Shown here piece after piece: positions 18,065 to 26,690 of a stretch of 64,000 nt of DNA. The stretch's first letter is position 1. Every line of letters starts with the position of its first letter. Under the pieces are notes generated by a model, which did not search any database, was not told the DNA's origin, and saw only the letters and a list, made by a program, of their open reading frames with translations. This DNA comes from Fidelibacterota bacterium (GTDB lineage: Bacteria > Fidelibacterota > UBA8477 > JABMPR01), in NCBI GenBank assembly GCA_016784025.1, contig JADHVL010000020.1, positions 1-64,000 on the forward strand, read 5' to 3'. Both the position numbers and the translations under genes were made by a program.

Positions 18065-18137
18065 GGTCGCGTAGCTCAGCTGGTAGAGCAGTTGACTTTT
18101 AATCAATTGGTCGCAGGTTCGATCCCTGCCGCGATCA
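18065..18137 (+). tRNA. tRNA-Lys (anticodon TTT)
   Basis: 73 bases fold as a cloverleaf: acceptor GGTCGCG (18065-18071) with CGCGATC (18130-18136), D stem GCTC/GAGC, anticodon loop CTTTTAA with anticodon TTT, T arm GCAGG-TTCGATC-CCTGC, discriminator A. CCA is not encoded. Its 3' end is duplicated at 19563-19591, marking it as an integration target. Confidence 0.95.
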
Positions 18138-18142
18138 CACCC
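18114..18142 (+). repeat. Direct repeat, tRNA-Lys copy (att-like site)
   Basis: 29 bases that include the T arm and 3' acceptor strand of tRNA-Lys plus five following bases. An identical copy lies at 19563-19591. This is the usual footprint of site-specific integration into a tRNA gene. Confidence 0.85.
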
Positions 18143-18298
18143 TTAAGTCCTTGTGTTTCAACGTCATGTTGAATCACAGGAATTTTTCATTTCTAGATCA
18201 TTTTCCCATGAAGTGATCACAGCTTGTCATATGTGGTCATAGTTGACCCAAATAATGGGGACCCGCTACAAAGGTGACATTAATTTGGATGCAACGAA

Positions 18299-18823
18299 TT
18301 AATAATAAAAGTAAATATCAATTCGTCTATTATCAGCTCTATCCTCTGGGGTTTTGTTGAGAATATCTATTTGCTCTGGATTCGGCATTTCCGTGAAATC
18401 CAAAGCTTTATATGGTAATCGATCACCCCAGAATAATGTTGAAACATTCCCAGACTCATAGTCAAGACCATTAGATAACATGTATCTCAGAAAGAAGGAT
18501 GTTCTATATCCAGTTAACTCATAATTTGAAGGGAATATCGGGCTTCTAATCGGAACATTATCTGAATGCCCATTCAAACTAACAGAACCATTAAATGAGT
18601 TAATGTAGCCAAGGCAAGTATCAAGTAACGACTTTTGGGCTTCCTGGAGGTATATCCCGGTACTTCCAGCAGAAAACAAAAAGTCTGTACTCAATGTGAG
18701 ATAAACGCCCCCATCAACTCTTTTCGGTTTCACATTCGGATATTCAAAGGCAAAACCTTTAACGACGTTTTCAAGGCTTACAAACAGTGTATCAAGGGCT
18801 CTCTCATGAACGAAAGAAATATA
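18299..18823 (-). pseudogene. OmpA/MotB-like C-terminal part of the cyclase gene, after an in-frame stop
   Basis: The frame continues from the cyclase gene directly after its TAA (18824-18826) without a frame shift. The first 30 codons have no ATG but read as protein (HERALDTLFVSL, then KGFAFEYPNVK). They lead into an OmpA/MotB peptidoglycan-binding domain: GGVYLTLSTDFLFSAGS, NGHSDNVPI (conserved Asp) and NRRIDIYF (conserved Arg). A GTG at 18733 could start a shorter protein, but it lacks a signal peptide and could not reach the periplasm alone. The natural reading is the periplasmic half of a cyclase-TM-OmpA protein, separated by a nonsense codon, a programmed read-through site or a sequencing error. 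Confidence 0.7.
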
Positions 18824-19498
18824 TTATTGTCTTATGATAGGTATGTTTATGAGAGCAATTATAATTACGATAAATGCAATTGATAGAGTCCTATGAAATT
18901 TTGCTTTTCGTTCTGCTTTTCGTTTCTCGGAATATGTTTTTTCAGCCCAGTCTTTGTATTCAATCTCTGATGTGAACAACCTATAGATATTCCATTCCTC
19001 AAGAATATTCTTTAGTTCATAGTGACCTAATGAAGCCGCCGAGATTTCCTTACGGTTCTGGATCGAGCGAAACACCTCATTTGAGATACAAATACCGCCT
19101 TTTTCCGCGAGTGGCTGAATACGACTTGCGATATTGACTCCCTCGCCAAATAGGTCACCACCCTTCTCAACAACATCACCAACATGGATTCCTATCTTGA
19201 CCCAAATCTGATCTTCGGTATTCTTATCGCTATTATAAACTCTCAACTCATTCTGTATTTCTATTGCACACTGGCTGGCATCTAAGGATGAACTGAACTC
19301 CGCAAAGATCGAGTCCCCAATCTTCTTGACCAGGCGACCGTTTCTTCCAGCAATGAGTTTCTCACAGATGTCATCATGTATTTCTAGTAACCTAAAGGCA
19401 TTCTGTTCATCCATTGTCATCATTTTGGAGTATCCAACAATGTCAGTGAACATTATCGCTGAAATTTTACGCTGACCTGAAGATTTTGGTAAAGTCAT
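18824..19498 (-). CDS. Class III adenylate/guanylate cyclase with C-terminal membrane helix
   Basis: A 224-residue protein from ATG 19498 (GGGGGAG upstream). The catalytic domain fills residues 1-165: FTDIVGYS and KKIGDSIFAEF give the two metal-binding Asp residues, and GEGVNIASRIQ gives the Asn/Arg transition-state pair, so it should be active. A basic linker follows (EKRKAERKAKFHR), then one membrane helix (about 202-221). TAA comes only three residues after the helix, and the same frame then encodes an OmpA-like domain. The whole may therefore be a membrane cyclase whose periplasmic part grips peptidoglycan. Whether it makes cAMP or cGMP cannot be decided here. It lies inside the tRNA-Lys islet. 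Confidence 0.85.
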   Translation of the reverse strand: MTLPKSSGQRKISAIMFTDIVGYSKMMTMDEQNAFRLLEIHDDICEKLIAGRNGRLVKKIGDSIFAEFSSSLDASQCAIEIQNELRVYNSDKNTEDQIWVKIGIHVGDVVEKGGDLFGEGVNIASRIQPLAEKGGICISNEVFRSIQNRKEISAASLGHYELKNILEEWNIYRLFTSEIEYKDWAEKTYSEKRKAERKAKFHRTLSIAFIVIIIALINIPIIRQ

Positions 19499-19562
19499 GT
19501 CTCCCCCAAGGTTTGGTGTGTGCAATAAATATATTCTTCAGCTTATTGTTTTCCAAGGATCA

Positions 19563-19591
19563 CAGGTTCGATCCCTGCCGCGATCACACCC
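19563..19591 (+). repeat. Direct repeat, distal copy (att-like site)
   Basis: Identical over 29 bases to 18114-18142. It contains only the T arm and 3' acceptor strand of tRNA-Lys, with no 5' half, so it is not a second tRNA. Confidence 0.85.
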
Positions 19592-19635
19592 CTGGAATCC
19601 TTGAAATATAATACTCTCAGGGGGGTTTTGTTTTT
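19588..19635 (+). terminator. Probable original tRNA-Lys terminator
   Basis: CCCCTG (19589-19594) pairs with CAGGGG (19618-19623) across a 23-base AT-rich loop and is followed by TTTTGTTTTT. It sits at the distal repeat, as expected if the islet separated the tRNA from its terminator. From here to 19861 nothing is recognisable. Confidence 0.55.
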
Positions 19636-19861
19636 GGGTGAAACTTCTCGAAAATTAAAACATACTGCAAAAATACCATTGGATGTAGAATGAGAGTATA
19701 TCAGTGTGATGGGGATGGGAAGGGATGCTTAATTCTTTCTTCTTATGCTTCGGATCCTACCCCACATAGTCGGGCACTTCCAATCATTCCCCTCCTAGAT
19801 ATTCGTGCGCAACCAAAAATGATCTGACTCAGAAATCTTTGTAAAGCCGTCTTAAGGTCTG

Positions 19862-20086
19862 CTACCTATTTGATTGTGTAATGAGTTGGTCATATAGTTT
19901 TTTTCCAGAGATATCATCTTCAAAACTCACATCTAGCTTCTCACCCCCAACAAAATGAACTGTGAAAAATTTATCCCCAGAATGATCCGCAGGTAAATCA
20001 CCAGCAATGGGTGCTGATATGTAAGTTATGTTGGCCGGACAAACCATATAATCAGCTCCCCCAAATCTCAATTTAACTAATTTCAC
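19862..20086 (-). CDS. Small FlbD-like protein
   Basis: A 74-residue protein from GTG 20086, supported by AAGGAG upstream. It is all-beta in appearance: LVKLRFGGADYMVCPANITYI, then FFTVHFVGGEKLDVSFEDD, then a short helix. The order (strand, NITYI, strand with GG-K-L-V, helix) resembles the small FlbD-type proteins found with flagellar genes and in many stand-alone copies. No flagellar genes are in view. Function unknown; it looks like a genuine single-gene unit. Confidence 0.6.
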   Translation of the reverse strand: MKLVKLRFGGADYMVCPANITYISAPIAGDLPADHSGDKFFTVHFVGGEKLDVSFEDDISGKKLYDQLITQSNR

Positions 20087-20254
20087 TGCCTTTCTCCTTA
20101 TACCGTAAATTAAAATATTTCATAATGTAACATATTCCTTGAGTGTGAGTCAGTCATATAACTTTTCATCAATTGATTGCATCTCGGCCTAGTTGAAAGT
20201 GTAGACGGATCACTCCCCTAGAAGCCTTGTAGCACAATCTTTTCAGAGGTTTTC

Positions 20255-21400
20255 TCATTTCAGGACAGTATGTGGGTACGACAGCTCGCGATTCTGAAAT
20301 GAAATAATATCTGGTTTTACAATAACACCAGCATCAAGATTCACGGCCTGTCGAATGGTTTCATTTTGTTGCCAGCTTTCATACCCAGCTAACACATCAG
20401 GCAAATGGACAACCAGGGCCGCAGAAATAGAGCGTGAGGCACTTTCCCATAGATAACTTGGTGTATGATCCACAGCGTAATAGTCTACTTTTCCAACTTG
20501 GAACATGGGATTTTTAAATGAGGTTGGTTTGGCAAAAAAGAATCCCATTCCCTCGTCACAACTGACGTCTATAATCAGGCAGCCTGGCTTGAGGGAGGAC
20601 ATTTCATCCTCTGTAACAAAATCTATAGGATGATTCGGTTCCTGCAAAGTCCCATTCACGATAATGTCTGATTCGCTGATGAGGTCAGCTAACGGTTTCT
20701 CCGTGCCATCATGCTCTACCACCAGCATGCGCGCTTCGCCGGCATTGCCTTCCCGGATGCGAATATATTCGCAATCAAGCACTTCTTCACGTACCCATTG
20801 GTCTGGACGTTGAATGCAAATTGTGATATCTCTAAAACCACGCGCTTTCAGGGCGTAGATCGCGCCACGGCTTACTGCACCAAAACTAAAAATGATCACT
20901 TTACGCTGGTTTCCATAGTGTCCATCGATTCCTTTCAGTCGCAAAGCATGTAGGACTGCGCAATAACCTGCCATTTCGTTGTTTTTATAAAAAGTATGAC
21001 GACCAATCTGTCCCTTGGGTCCCCACACAAACATATCCTCAAAGGCGATGAGTGTCTGCTTGCGATCGATGGCTGCCTGAGTGTGTTCTTTTTGCTGAAC
21101 ACAATGGGGATAACCCCAAAGAATTCCACCTTCACGTAGTTCTTCAAAATCCGCCAACACAGGTTTGGCAAGGATAACGTTCCCGAGATTGGCAAGTAGT
21201 TCGTGGCGCGTGGCAACCCCACCTGACTGATCAGACATTTCTGAATCGGTAATACCGAAAGGAGTTCCATAACCCTTCTCAAAAATCAACCGACGACGAA
21301 TATCTTCAGGAAGACGTACTAGATGCTCCGGATGGATTGGGATACGTCGCTCATCCTCTTTTCTTGAAGTACCAATGACTCCAAATTTTAATTTTTTCAA
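20255..21400 (-). CDS. N5-(carboxyethyl)ornithine synthase-like dehydrogenase
   Basis: A 381-residue protein of the alanine dehydrogenase/PNT superfamily. N-terminal GVIGTSRKEDERRIPIHPEH and FEKGYG are typical; the nucleotide-binding domain carries VIIFSFGAVSRGAIYALK (GxVxxG-like). The IVNGTLQEPNHPIDFV and FQVGKVDYYAVDHTPSYLWESA segments fit N5-(carboxyethyl)ornithine synthase rather than alanine dehydrogenase. That enzyme reductively joins pyruvate to ornithine or lysine with NADPH. Saccharopine or opine dehydrogenase-type activity on another amino acid is also possible. It stands alone; argF lies 9 kb away. Confidence 0.8.
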   Translation of the reverse strand: MKKLKFGVIGTSRKEDERRIPIHPEHLVRLPEDIRRRLIFEKGYGTPFGITDSEMSDQSGGVATRHELLANLGNVILAKPVLADFEELREGGILWGYPHCVQQKEHTQAAIDRKQTLIAFEDMFVWGPKGQIGRHTFYKNNEMAGYCAVLHALRLKGIDGHYGNQRKVIIFSFGAVSRGAIYALKARGFRDITICIQRPDQWVREEVLDCEYIRIREGNAGEARMLVVEHDGTEKPLADLISESDIIVNGTLQEPNHPIDFVTEDEMSSLKPGCLIIDVSCDEGMGFFFAKPTSFKNPMFQVGKVDYYAVDHTPSYLWESASRSISAALVVHLPDVLAGYESWQQNETIRQAVNLDAGVIVKPDIISFQNRELSYPHTVLK

Positions 21401-21838
21401 AGCGTTTCCTTCTTTCTATGCGAATATACTTGTGTAATTATATCAAGCATTTTCAATGGTTTAATGTACTCGCTATATATGATAACGCAATTTGTCATAA
21501 ATACTGTTCTCAATGAGACAAATGGTTCACCTGGTTGACTAATTGATGGAAATTCAGTAGAAAACATTTTTCACTCCTCGCCTTTTTTTATCAATGGGTT
21601 ACATCTACGCTTCTCTCGTTTTCTCTGCATTGCTTCCCCGTTTAAGAATACTGGTCATACTTGCAGCACTCTCTTCATATCACTTACCCACACTTGAACA
21701 CCTCTGATCATCCATGATCATTTGCGAATAGACATTAGTTGCATTATCTTTTGCGCACTCCTTGCACGAAAACAACCTGTTTTTACTCCTTCTGAGTCTC
21801 AAACTTGATGAAATCATTGCCAAGATATAGGGGGAATT
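21401..21838. other. Intergenic region with divergent promoters
   Basis: 438 bases between divergent genes. It is AT-rich at both ends. No frame with a start and ribosome-binding site, no stable hairpin and no known riboswitch was recognised. It must hold the promoters of the dehydrogenase gene (minus) and the Kelch gene (plus). Confidence 0.5.
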
Positions 21839-23413
21839 ATGCGAATAGTTCTATTTTCAATCATTGGACTGGTATTTATCCAATCCATCCTGCTGGCAGC
21901 GGACGACTGGGCACTGCAGAGCCCATCGACTAAACCTGCTGCCAACCACTGGCATGAACTGGCCTTTGTAGGTGGTTCTCATGCGGTTCTCTTTGGAGGA
22001 TATTACAATAGCGCCTATGGCACCGATACCTGGGTTTTTAATGCTACAAATAATTCATGGACCCAGAAATCACCCTCTACCACACCCGTAGGTAGAAAGC
22101 TTCATTCCATGGCCTATATCGGTGATGACCAGGGTATCCTGTTTGGAGGCTACGTCAGTGGATCACGGGATTCTGATACCTGGATATATGACCTCAGTGC
22201 AGATTCCTGGACGGAAAATACCCCCAACCCAGCACCAAGCGACCGTCAGGATCATGCCATTGCATACATTGGGAATGATCAGATCCTCCTTTTTGGAGGA
22301 TACGATGGTGCTCTGGACGATGAAACCTGGATGTATGATTTAAGTGCCGATTCGTGGACAAATAAAGCGCCATCCAGCAAACCCTCCGGCCGGCAGGAAC
22401 ATGCCATGTCATATATCGGCGGAGATCAGGTACTTCTATTCGGCGGGTATGATGGTTCCAATGACAATGAAACCTGGCTCTATGATCTTAGTGACAATAT
22501 CTGGACAAATAAGGCACCTTCCAGCCCACCTCCCATTCGTGTTTATCACGCCATGGCATATATGGGTGGGGATCAAGCATTGCTCTTTGGTGGTCGAAAT
22601 TCAAGCAACTATAATGACACCTGGGTTTATGATCTCAGTGCCAATACCTGGACACAAGATGCTAATTCTGGTCAACCCACAGCCCGATTCGATCACGCCC
22701 TATGTGAGACCAGCATGAGTGGTGCAAGCTATATCGTACTGTTTGGAGGCACCGTCTCTACCTCTAATGATGAAACCTGGACCTTTGGGGGTGGTGACTA
22801 TTCATTGCCTGTGGAGCTCTCTTCCTTCACTGCCAGGGGTGAAGCAGGGCTCATTGTACTTGAATGGATCACAGAAAGTGAGATTGATAATCTTGGTTTT
22901 AGCCTGGAGCGACGAACTAGTTCTTCAGACTGGATCGAGATCGCCAATTATCAAACTAATGATGGTCTAACTGGCCAGGGAAGTGTAACCGGTCAAAGCT
23001 GCTATTCATTCGTTGATGTTGATGTCAAATCAGAGGAGATCTACGATTACCGCCTGGCTGATATTTCATATACTGGAGAGAAGGAATACTACACCCTGAT
23101 GATCGTGGGCATCCAGGTTGAAAGCAACCTACCCGCGACCATTATTTTGAGTCAGAACTACCCCAATCCCTTCAACCCCACCACAATTATCAACTACGCA
23201 TTACCAGAGCAATCAAGGGTCAAACTGACTGTCTTCGATATTCAGGGTCAGGAGGTGTTGATGCTCCAGGATGTGGAGAAACCTCCAGGTATTTTTGACG
23301 TTCAGTGGAATGGTTTGGATCAAGGAGGAAATCCTGTAAGCACAGGTGTGTATTTTTGTCGACTAGATGCTGGAAAATATAGTCAAGCAATCAAAATGGT
23401 GTATCTGAGGTAG
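21839..23413 (+). CDS. Secreted Kelch-repeat protein with T9SS sorting domain
   Basis: A 524-residue protein. A signal peptide (about 1-21, ending ILLAA) is followed by six Kelch blades of about 52 residues, each with a core like DQ-LLFGGYDG-DDETWMYDLSADSWT, forming one beta-propeller (about 30-320). A linker beta domain (ELSSFTARGEAGLIVLEW, typical in FCB surface proteins) follows. The last 80 residues are a T9SS type A sorting domain: QNYPNPFNPTT, ARVKL-type strand, FDIQGQEV, VQWNGLDQGGNPVSTGVYF, ending KMVYLR. It should be exported across the outer membrane and attached or released. GGGGGAAT precedes the ATG and a hairpin terminator follows. Confidence 0.9.
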   Translation: MRIVLFSIIGLVFIQSILLAADDWALQSPSTKPAANHWHELAFVGGSHAVLFGGYYNSAYGTDTWVFNATNNSWTQKSPSTTPVGRKLHSMAYIGDDQGILFGGYVSGSRDSDTWIYDLSADSWTENTPNPAPSDRQDHAIAYIGNDQILLFGGYDGALDDETWMYDLSADSWTNKAPSSKPSGRQEHAMSYIGGDQVLLFGGYDGSNDNETWLYDLSDNIWTNKAPSSPPPIRVYHAMAYMGGDQALLFGGRNSSNYNDTWVYDLSANTWTQDANSGQPTARFDHALCETSMSGASYIVLFGGTVSTSNDETWTFGGGDYSLPVELSSFTARGEAGLIVLEWITESEIDNLGFSLERRTSSSDWIEIANYQTNDGLTGQGSVTGQSCYSFVDVDVKSEEIYDYRLADISYTGEKEYYTLMIVGIQVESNLPATIILSQNYPNPFNPTTIINYALPEQSRVKLTVFDIQGQEVLMLQDVEKPPGIFDVQWNGLDQGGNPVSTGVYFCRLDAGKYSQAIKMVYLR

Positions 23414-23435
23414 TCCCCCCTGCTTCAATACACTT

Positions 23436-23465
23436 AAGGGGCTGGCTCCGGCTGGCCCCTTTTCA
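23436..23465 (+). terminator. Rho-independent terminator
   Basis: AAGGGGC (23436-23442) pairs with GCCCCTT (23455-23461), followed by a T run. It lies just after the Kelch gene. Confidence 0.75.
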
Positions 23466-23557
23466 TTGGTAAGCCAGGGATACATGCAGGATTCCGACTG
23501 TTTCACTACTGTTGAAAAAGAGTATTGTCTTGGTCGACAATACAGCTAAATAAAAGC

Positions 23558-24415
23558 ATGGAATTCCCCCCAGACCAATCAATCTCAAATCTCATTCAAT
23601 TAAGAAGTTCGTGGAGGAGCTGTACAGGTCAAGCTATTGCTCCTGATAAACTTAGACTATTGGATGATTATGTTCAAAGTAAAACAGAAGGCATTCAGGG
23701 AGATAAAGTACGATTTGAATTGGTTGCAGCCACAGCTGAAGATTCAGAAGAATTAAGAGGGCTGGGGACCTACGGCTTTATCAGGGGAGCCTCTGGATTT
23801 ATCGTAGGAGCCGTTGATAAGCAGATAAGCAATCTTGAAGACTACGGATATTTGATGGAGGATATAATCTTATTTGCCACCGGACTTGGTTTGGCAACTT
23901 GCTGGCTTGGTGGATCATTTAGGAAAGATAATTTCTCTTCTAGAATTAATATTCAACCACACGAAATAGTACCTGCAGTGGTATCCGTAGGGCTTCCCGC
24001 CGACAACAGAAATGTTATTGACAGGATTATTAGAAATGTTGCAGGATCAAAAAACAGGAAAGAGTGGAAGAGTCTTTTCTTTGAATCTGATTTCCAGACT
24101 CCCCTTACACGTGAAAGGGCAGGTAAATATGCTCATGTTTTGGACATGGTTCGTTTAAGTCCTTCGGCATCAAATAAGCAGCCCTGGAGGTATGTTCTGG
24201 ATGAGCATGAAGTCCATCTTTTTTTGCAACGTACACCAGGGTATCGAAAACCAAATTTATTCTGCGATCTCCAGCGAATTGACATGGGTATATCAATGTA
24301 CCATTTTGAATCAGTCTGTCAGGAGCACAATCTGGGAGGACAATGGACAAACCAGGAGCTCACGTCCCCATTTCCTGGAAATTGGGAATATATCATATCC
24401 TGGGATGCCGACTAA
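23558..24415 (+). CDS. Nitroreductase-fold protein
   Basis: A 285-residue protein resembling the putative TM1586-type nitroreductase family: two half-size flavin-fold lobes in one chain. N-terminal LIQLRSSWRSCTGQAI, central GFIVGAVDKQISNLEDYGYLMEDIILFATGLGLATCWLGG and SVGLPADNR, and the second-lobe MVRLSPSASNKQPWRYVLDE all match this group. They probably bind FMN and reduce nitro or quinone compounds; the natural substrate is not known. ATG 23558 is chosen; the frame opens at a TTG 11 codons earlier inside an apparent hairpin region. It converges with the lipoprotein gene at 24473. Confidence 0.82.
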   Translation: MEFPPDQSISNLIQLRSSWRSCTGQAIAPDKLRLLDDYVQSKTEGIQGDKVRFELVAATAEDSEELRGLGTYGFIRGASGFIVGAVDKQISNLEDYGYLMEDIILFATGLGLATCWLGGSFRKDNFSSRINIQPHEIVPAVVSVGLPADNRNVIDRIIRNVAGSKNRKEWKSLFFESDFQTPLTRERAGKYAHVLDMVRLSPSASNKQPWRYVLDEHEVHLFLQRTPGYRKPNLFCDLQRIDMGISMYHFESVCQEHNLGGQWTNQELTSPFPGNWEYIISWDAD

Positions 24416-24472
24416 TTCCCTGGTCCCTATCTCTCTGCCCATAGTCACTTACAAATCATGGCCAGATAACTT

Positions 24473-25411
24473 TTAATCAATCTCAAAAAGCAGCCAGTGA
24501 ATCACATTGAGCACTAACTTCTTGTTATCGTAGCCTTCATAGTTGAATCCAGCGCGCATGGTTTTAAAAAATATTCTCACTTCTTGAGCCGTAAACATGG
24601 CAGCTTCTCCAGCGATGACAATCCTCCCCTCACCGTATTGTCGCATGATGAGTTGAGATTGGCCAGGTACAGGGAAATAGGTTGAATGATCTGGAGATAA
24701 GATTTTTGCATCTGCCCGTGTTTTATAATTCTGAGCTGAATTTGAAAGCTGAAGGATGGAGGTCCAGGTCGAATCAAAGCTCAATGACTGACCGGTAAAT
24801 GTAATCACTCGCCGGATAGCAGAATTCATTGTGTCAACTCCAAGAATACTATGCTGTCCAAGTCCTCCATTCTCATGACTATACTCCAACCAGGTATTTC
24901 TCCCTATCTCTGGGTTTAATCTGAGCGTGTCCACCGTCCATACGCTTTCCATTCCAACACCCCAGGTACTGGCTAGATCAGACGATGCATTGCCAAAGGG
25001 GTCATGGTCGGCGATGAGAAGCAGTGATCCTCCTTCTGCAATCCATTCTGAAAGCACAAGAATTTCGCTCTCCGTAAAGGCACTTGTCATCTCACCATCT
25101 TTTTGTTGCACACCTGTGGCATTTGATATGATGAGCAAATCAACATTTTGTAATAATTTTTCAGTAAACTGACCTGTATGGGTGCCTAAAACAATGCCAT
25201 CATTATGGAGTAGCGTAGCAAAGGGTTTATAGGTTGACTGGATATCGTGAAAATTCCCGTGGCCAGCATCAAATAAAACAACTGGAGAATTATCACGATC
25301 GAATTTTGGATTATCCACAGTCATGTCAGTATCCATATCTGGTCTCTGATAGAGACAAGAAACAAAGATCAATAGTGGTATAATTAATTGAAGTAGTCGC
25401 CTAATTTTCAT
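24473..25411 (-). CDS. Lipoprotein with DUF4350/ThuA-like fold
   Basis: A 312-residue protein with a lipoprotein signal (LLIFVSC, Cys at about residue 19). The body begins VVLFDAGHGNFH, then LLIISNATGV, LSEWIAEGGSLLLIADHDPFGNAS and, near the end, GRIVIAGEAAMFTAQE. This is the pattern of glutamine-amidotransferase-like DUF4350/ThuA-related proteins often found in lipoproteins and gliding-type membrane proteins. No catalytic Cys-His pair is evident, so a binding or structural role is as likely as catalysis. It is the last minus-strand gene before the accessory run beginning at 25.6 kb. Confidence 0.7.
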   Translation of the reverse strand: MKIRRLLQLIIPLLIFVSCLYQRPDMDTDMTVDNPKFDRDNSPVVLFDAGHGNFHDIQSTYKPFATLLHNDGIVLGTHTGQFTEKLLQNVDLLIISNATGVQQKDGEMTSAFTESEILVLSEWIAEGGSLLLIADHDPFGNASSDLASTWGVGMESVWTVDTLRLNPEIGRNTWLEYSHENGGLGQHSILGVDTMNSAIRRVITFTGQSLSFDSTWTSILQLSNSAQNYKTRADAKILSPDHSTYFPVPGQSQLIMRQYGEGRIVIAGEAAMFTAQEVRIFFKTMRAGFNYEGYDNKKLVLNVIHWLLFEID

Positions 25412-25515
25412 GTGTTTCCCCTTTATGTATCAATCTGAAGTTTTTCCCTGATAGGTTTAAATATCAAAATATATACCACAGTTGAGAGTCACAATTTATA
25501 ATCAATAGGATCAAG

Positions 25516-25543
25516 TACTTGCCCAATCGCTAGTGGGCAAGTA
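25516..25543. repeat. 10-bp perfect inverted repeat
   Basis: TACTTGCCCA (25516-25525) and TGGGCAAGTA (25534-25543) flank an 8-base loop in the 263-base gap between the lipoprotein gene and the APH-like gene. No T run follows on either strand, so it is not a standard terminator. It could be an operator or a relic of an insertion. Confidence 0.7.
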
Positions 25544-25674
25544 TTTAGCATAAGAGTATGATTATGATATAAGCTATATCGATTCGATACTTGACATTTT
25601 CGTCCCTTGAACTACCAATCTGCGTCCTACTGGACTTCCATTGGCAGGCCGGGGAAATCTTGAGCTCGGCTGTG

Positions 25675-26556
25675 TTAGGCCAAGATGTTGAACTCTGCAA
25701 TTACCTCATTTATAACATGGTGAGCTCTTCCAGCAGCTCTGGGGTTGCTGTCAATATTCTCCAGAAGTGTGATTAGTCCCTTCCAGAGTGCCCAGCCACG
25801 ACCTCGTTCCCACGTTTGTTTATCAAGGGGAAGTGCTGAGATGAACGTCTCTCGACTCTCCCCGTATAGGAGAGTCCAGCAAATTGTCAGATCGCACGCA
25901 GGATCACCAAGACCTAAACACCCATAGTCGATAACTGCCGTTAATCGGCCATGCTGAACAAGCAGATTATCGGCACTAAAATCCCCATGAAGCCAGACTG
26001 GATCCGCTTGCCACTCTGAATCCAGAGCAGTTTCCCACACGGCCATTGCTCCATGCGTATCAATCTTGCCCTGTAAGCGTTCAATGGTGTCACGTGTTTC
26101 AGTGTCATAAGTTGCAAGTGGACCGCCACGGTAAAAGTTGTGTTTGCCTGGAAGAGGTCCACCAGTTGTATTGATCCTCTGTAAGTCAGAGAGAAAGTTT
26201 GCCAACGAACTCGCAAAGAGGTTTAAATCATCAATGCGTTCAAGGCTAGCATTTTCACCTTCCAGCCATTGGTTTATTGACCATTGCCAGGGATAGTCCT
26301 GTGATGGGTTTCCCAGTGCTAAAGGAACAGGTATGGGGATTGGTAGGAGGGGTGAAAGCTGTCCTAACCATTTGTGCTCCTTGATCACTTGCTCTGAATA
26401 GCACTCGGCGCTGGGCATTCGAACCGACATGGTATCACCGAGACGAAAGGTTCTGTTATCATGACCATCGATATCAACTGATTTGATGGGCAGGTCGGCC
26501 CATTCTGAAAACTGAGTATCGACTAATTTCCTCACTAGAGCTACATTAATATCCAT
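25675..26556 (-). CDS. Aminoglycoside phosphotransferase (APH)-family kinase
   Basis: A 293-residue protein with the protein-kinase-like fold of small-molecule kinases. The catalytic loop is WLHGDFSADNLLV (about 188-200), and the metal-binding AVIDYGCLGLGDPACDL follows about 15 residues later. N-terminal DNRTFRLGDTMSVRMPSAE forms the nucleotide-binding lobe. The family phosphorylates aminoglycosides, macrolides, homoserine, choline and other hydroxyls, so resistance is only one possibility. It opens a run of single minus-strand accessory genes. The ribosome-binding site is weak. Confidence 0.85.
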   Translation of the reverse strand: MDINVALVRKLVDTQFSEWADLPIKSVDIDGHDNRTFRLGDTMSVRMPSAECYSEQVIKEHKWLGQLSPLLPIPIPVPLALGNPSQDYPWQWSINQWLEGENASLERIDDLNLFASSLANFLSDLQRINTTGGPLPGKHNFYRGGPLATYDTETRDTIERLQGKIDTHGAMAVWETALDSEWQADPVWLHGDFSADNLLVQHGRLTAVIDYGCLGLGDPACDLTICWTLLYGESRETFISALPLDKQTWERGRGWALWKGLITLLENIDSNPRAAGRAHHVINEVIAEFNILA

Positions 26557-26690
26557 TGCTCGGTCTTACACTTTTACCACATTTATATCCTGTGAGCGTA
26601 CATGGGAATTCTTGAACCTGCTCAAAATGGTGTCTCAACTAGTAGCACTTCGAAAGGTGAATCCATGTTTCCCAGGCATGTATTCCTGTA

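Larger units (their letters stand above)
18143..19591. mobile_element. 1.45-kb islet integrated at tRNA-Lys
   Basis: The segment between the two 29-bp direct repeats carries a single coding unit on the minus strand (class III cyclase plus OmpA-like region). It has no integrase, so it is a relic or a non-autonomous element mobilised in trans. The insertion moved the presumed tRNA terminator, whose left arm overlaps the distal repeat, about 1.45 kb downstream. In the stretch 18143-18298 nothing else is recognisable. Confidence 0.75.

Noticed and set aside
19563-19591. Second tRNA-Lys gene
   Set aside because: Only the T arm and 3' acceptor strand are present; the 5' half is missing.
25516-25543. 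Terminator for the APH-like gene
   Set aside because: The 10-bp hairpin lacks a T run on either strand.
25655-25672. attC site after the APH-like gene
   Set aside because: GTTAGGCC is present at one end, but no matching AACG end or palindrome was found in the gap.
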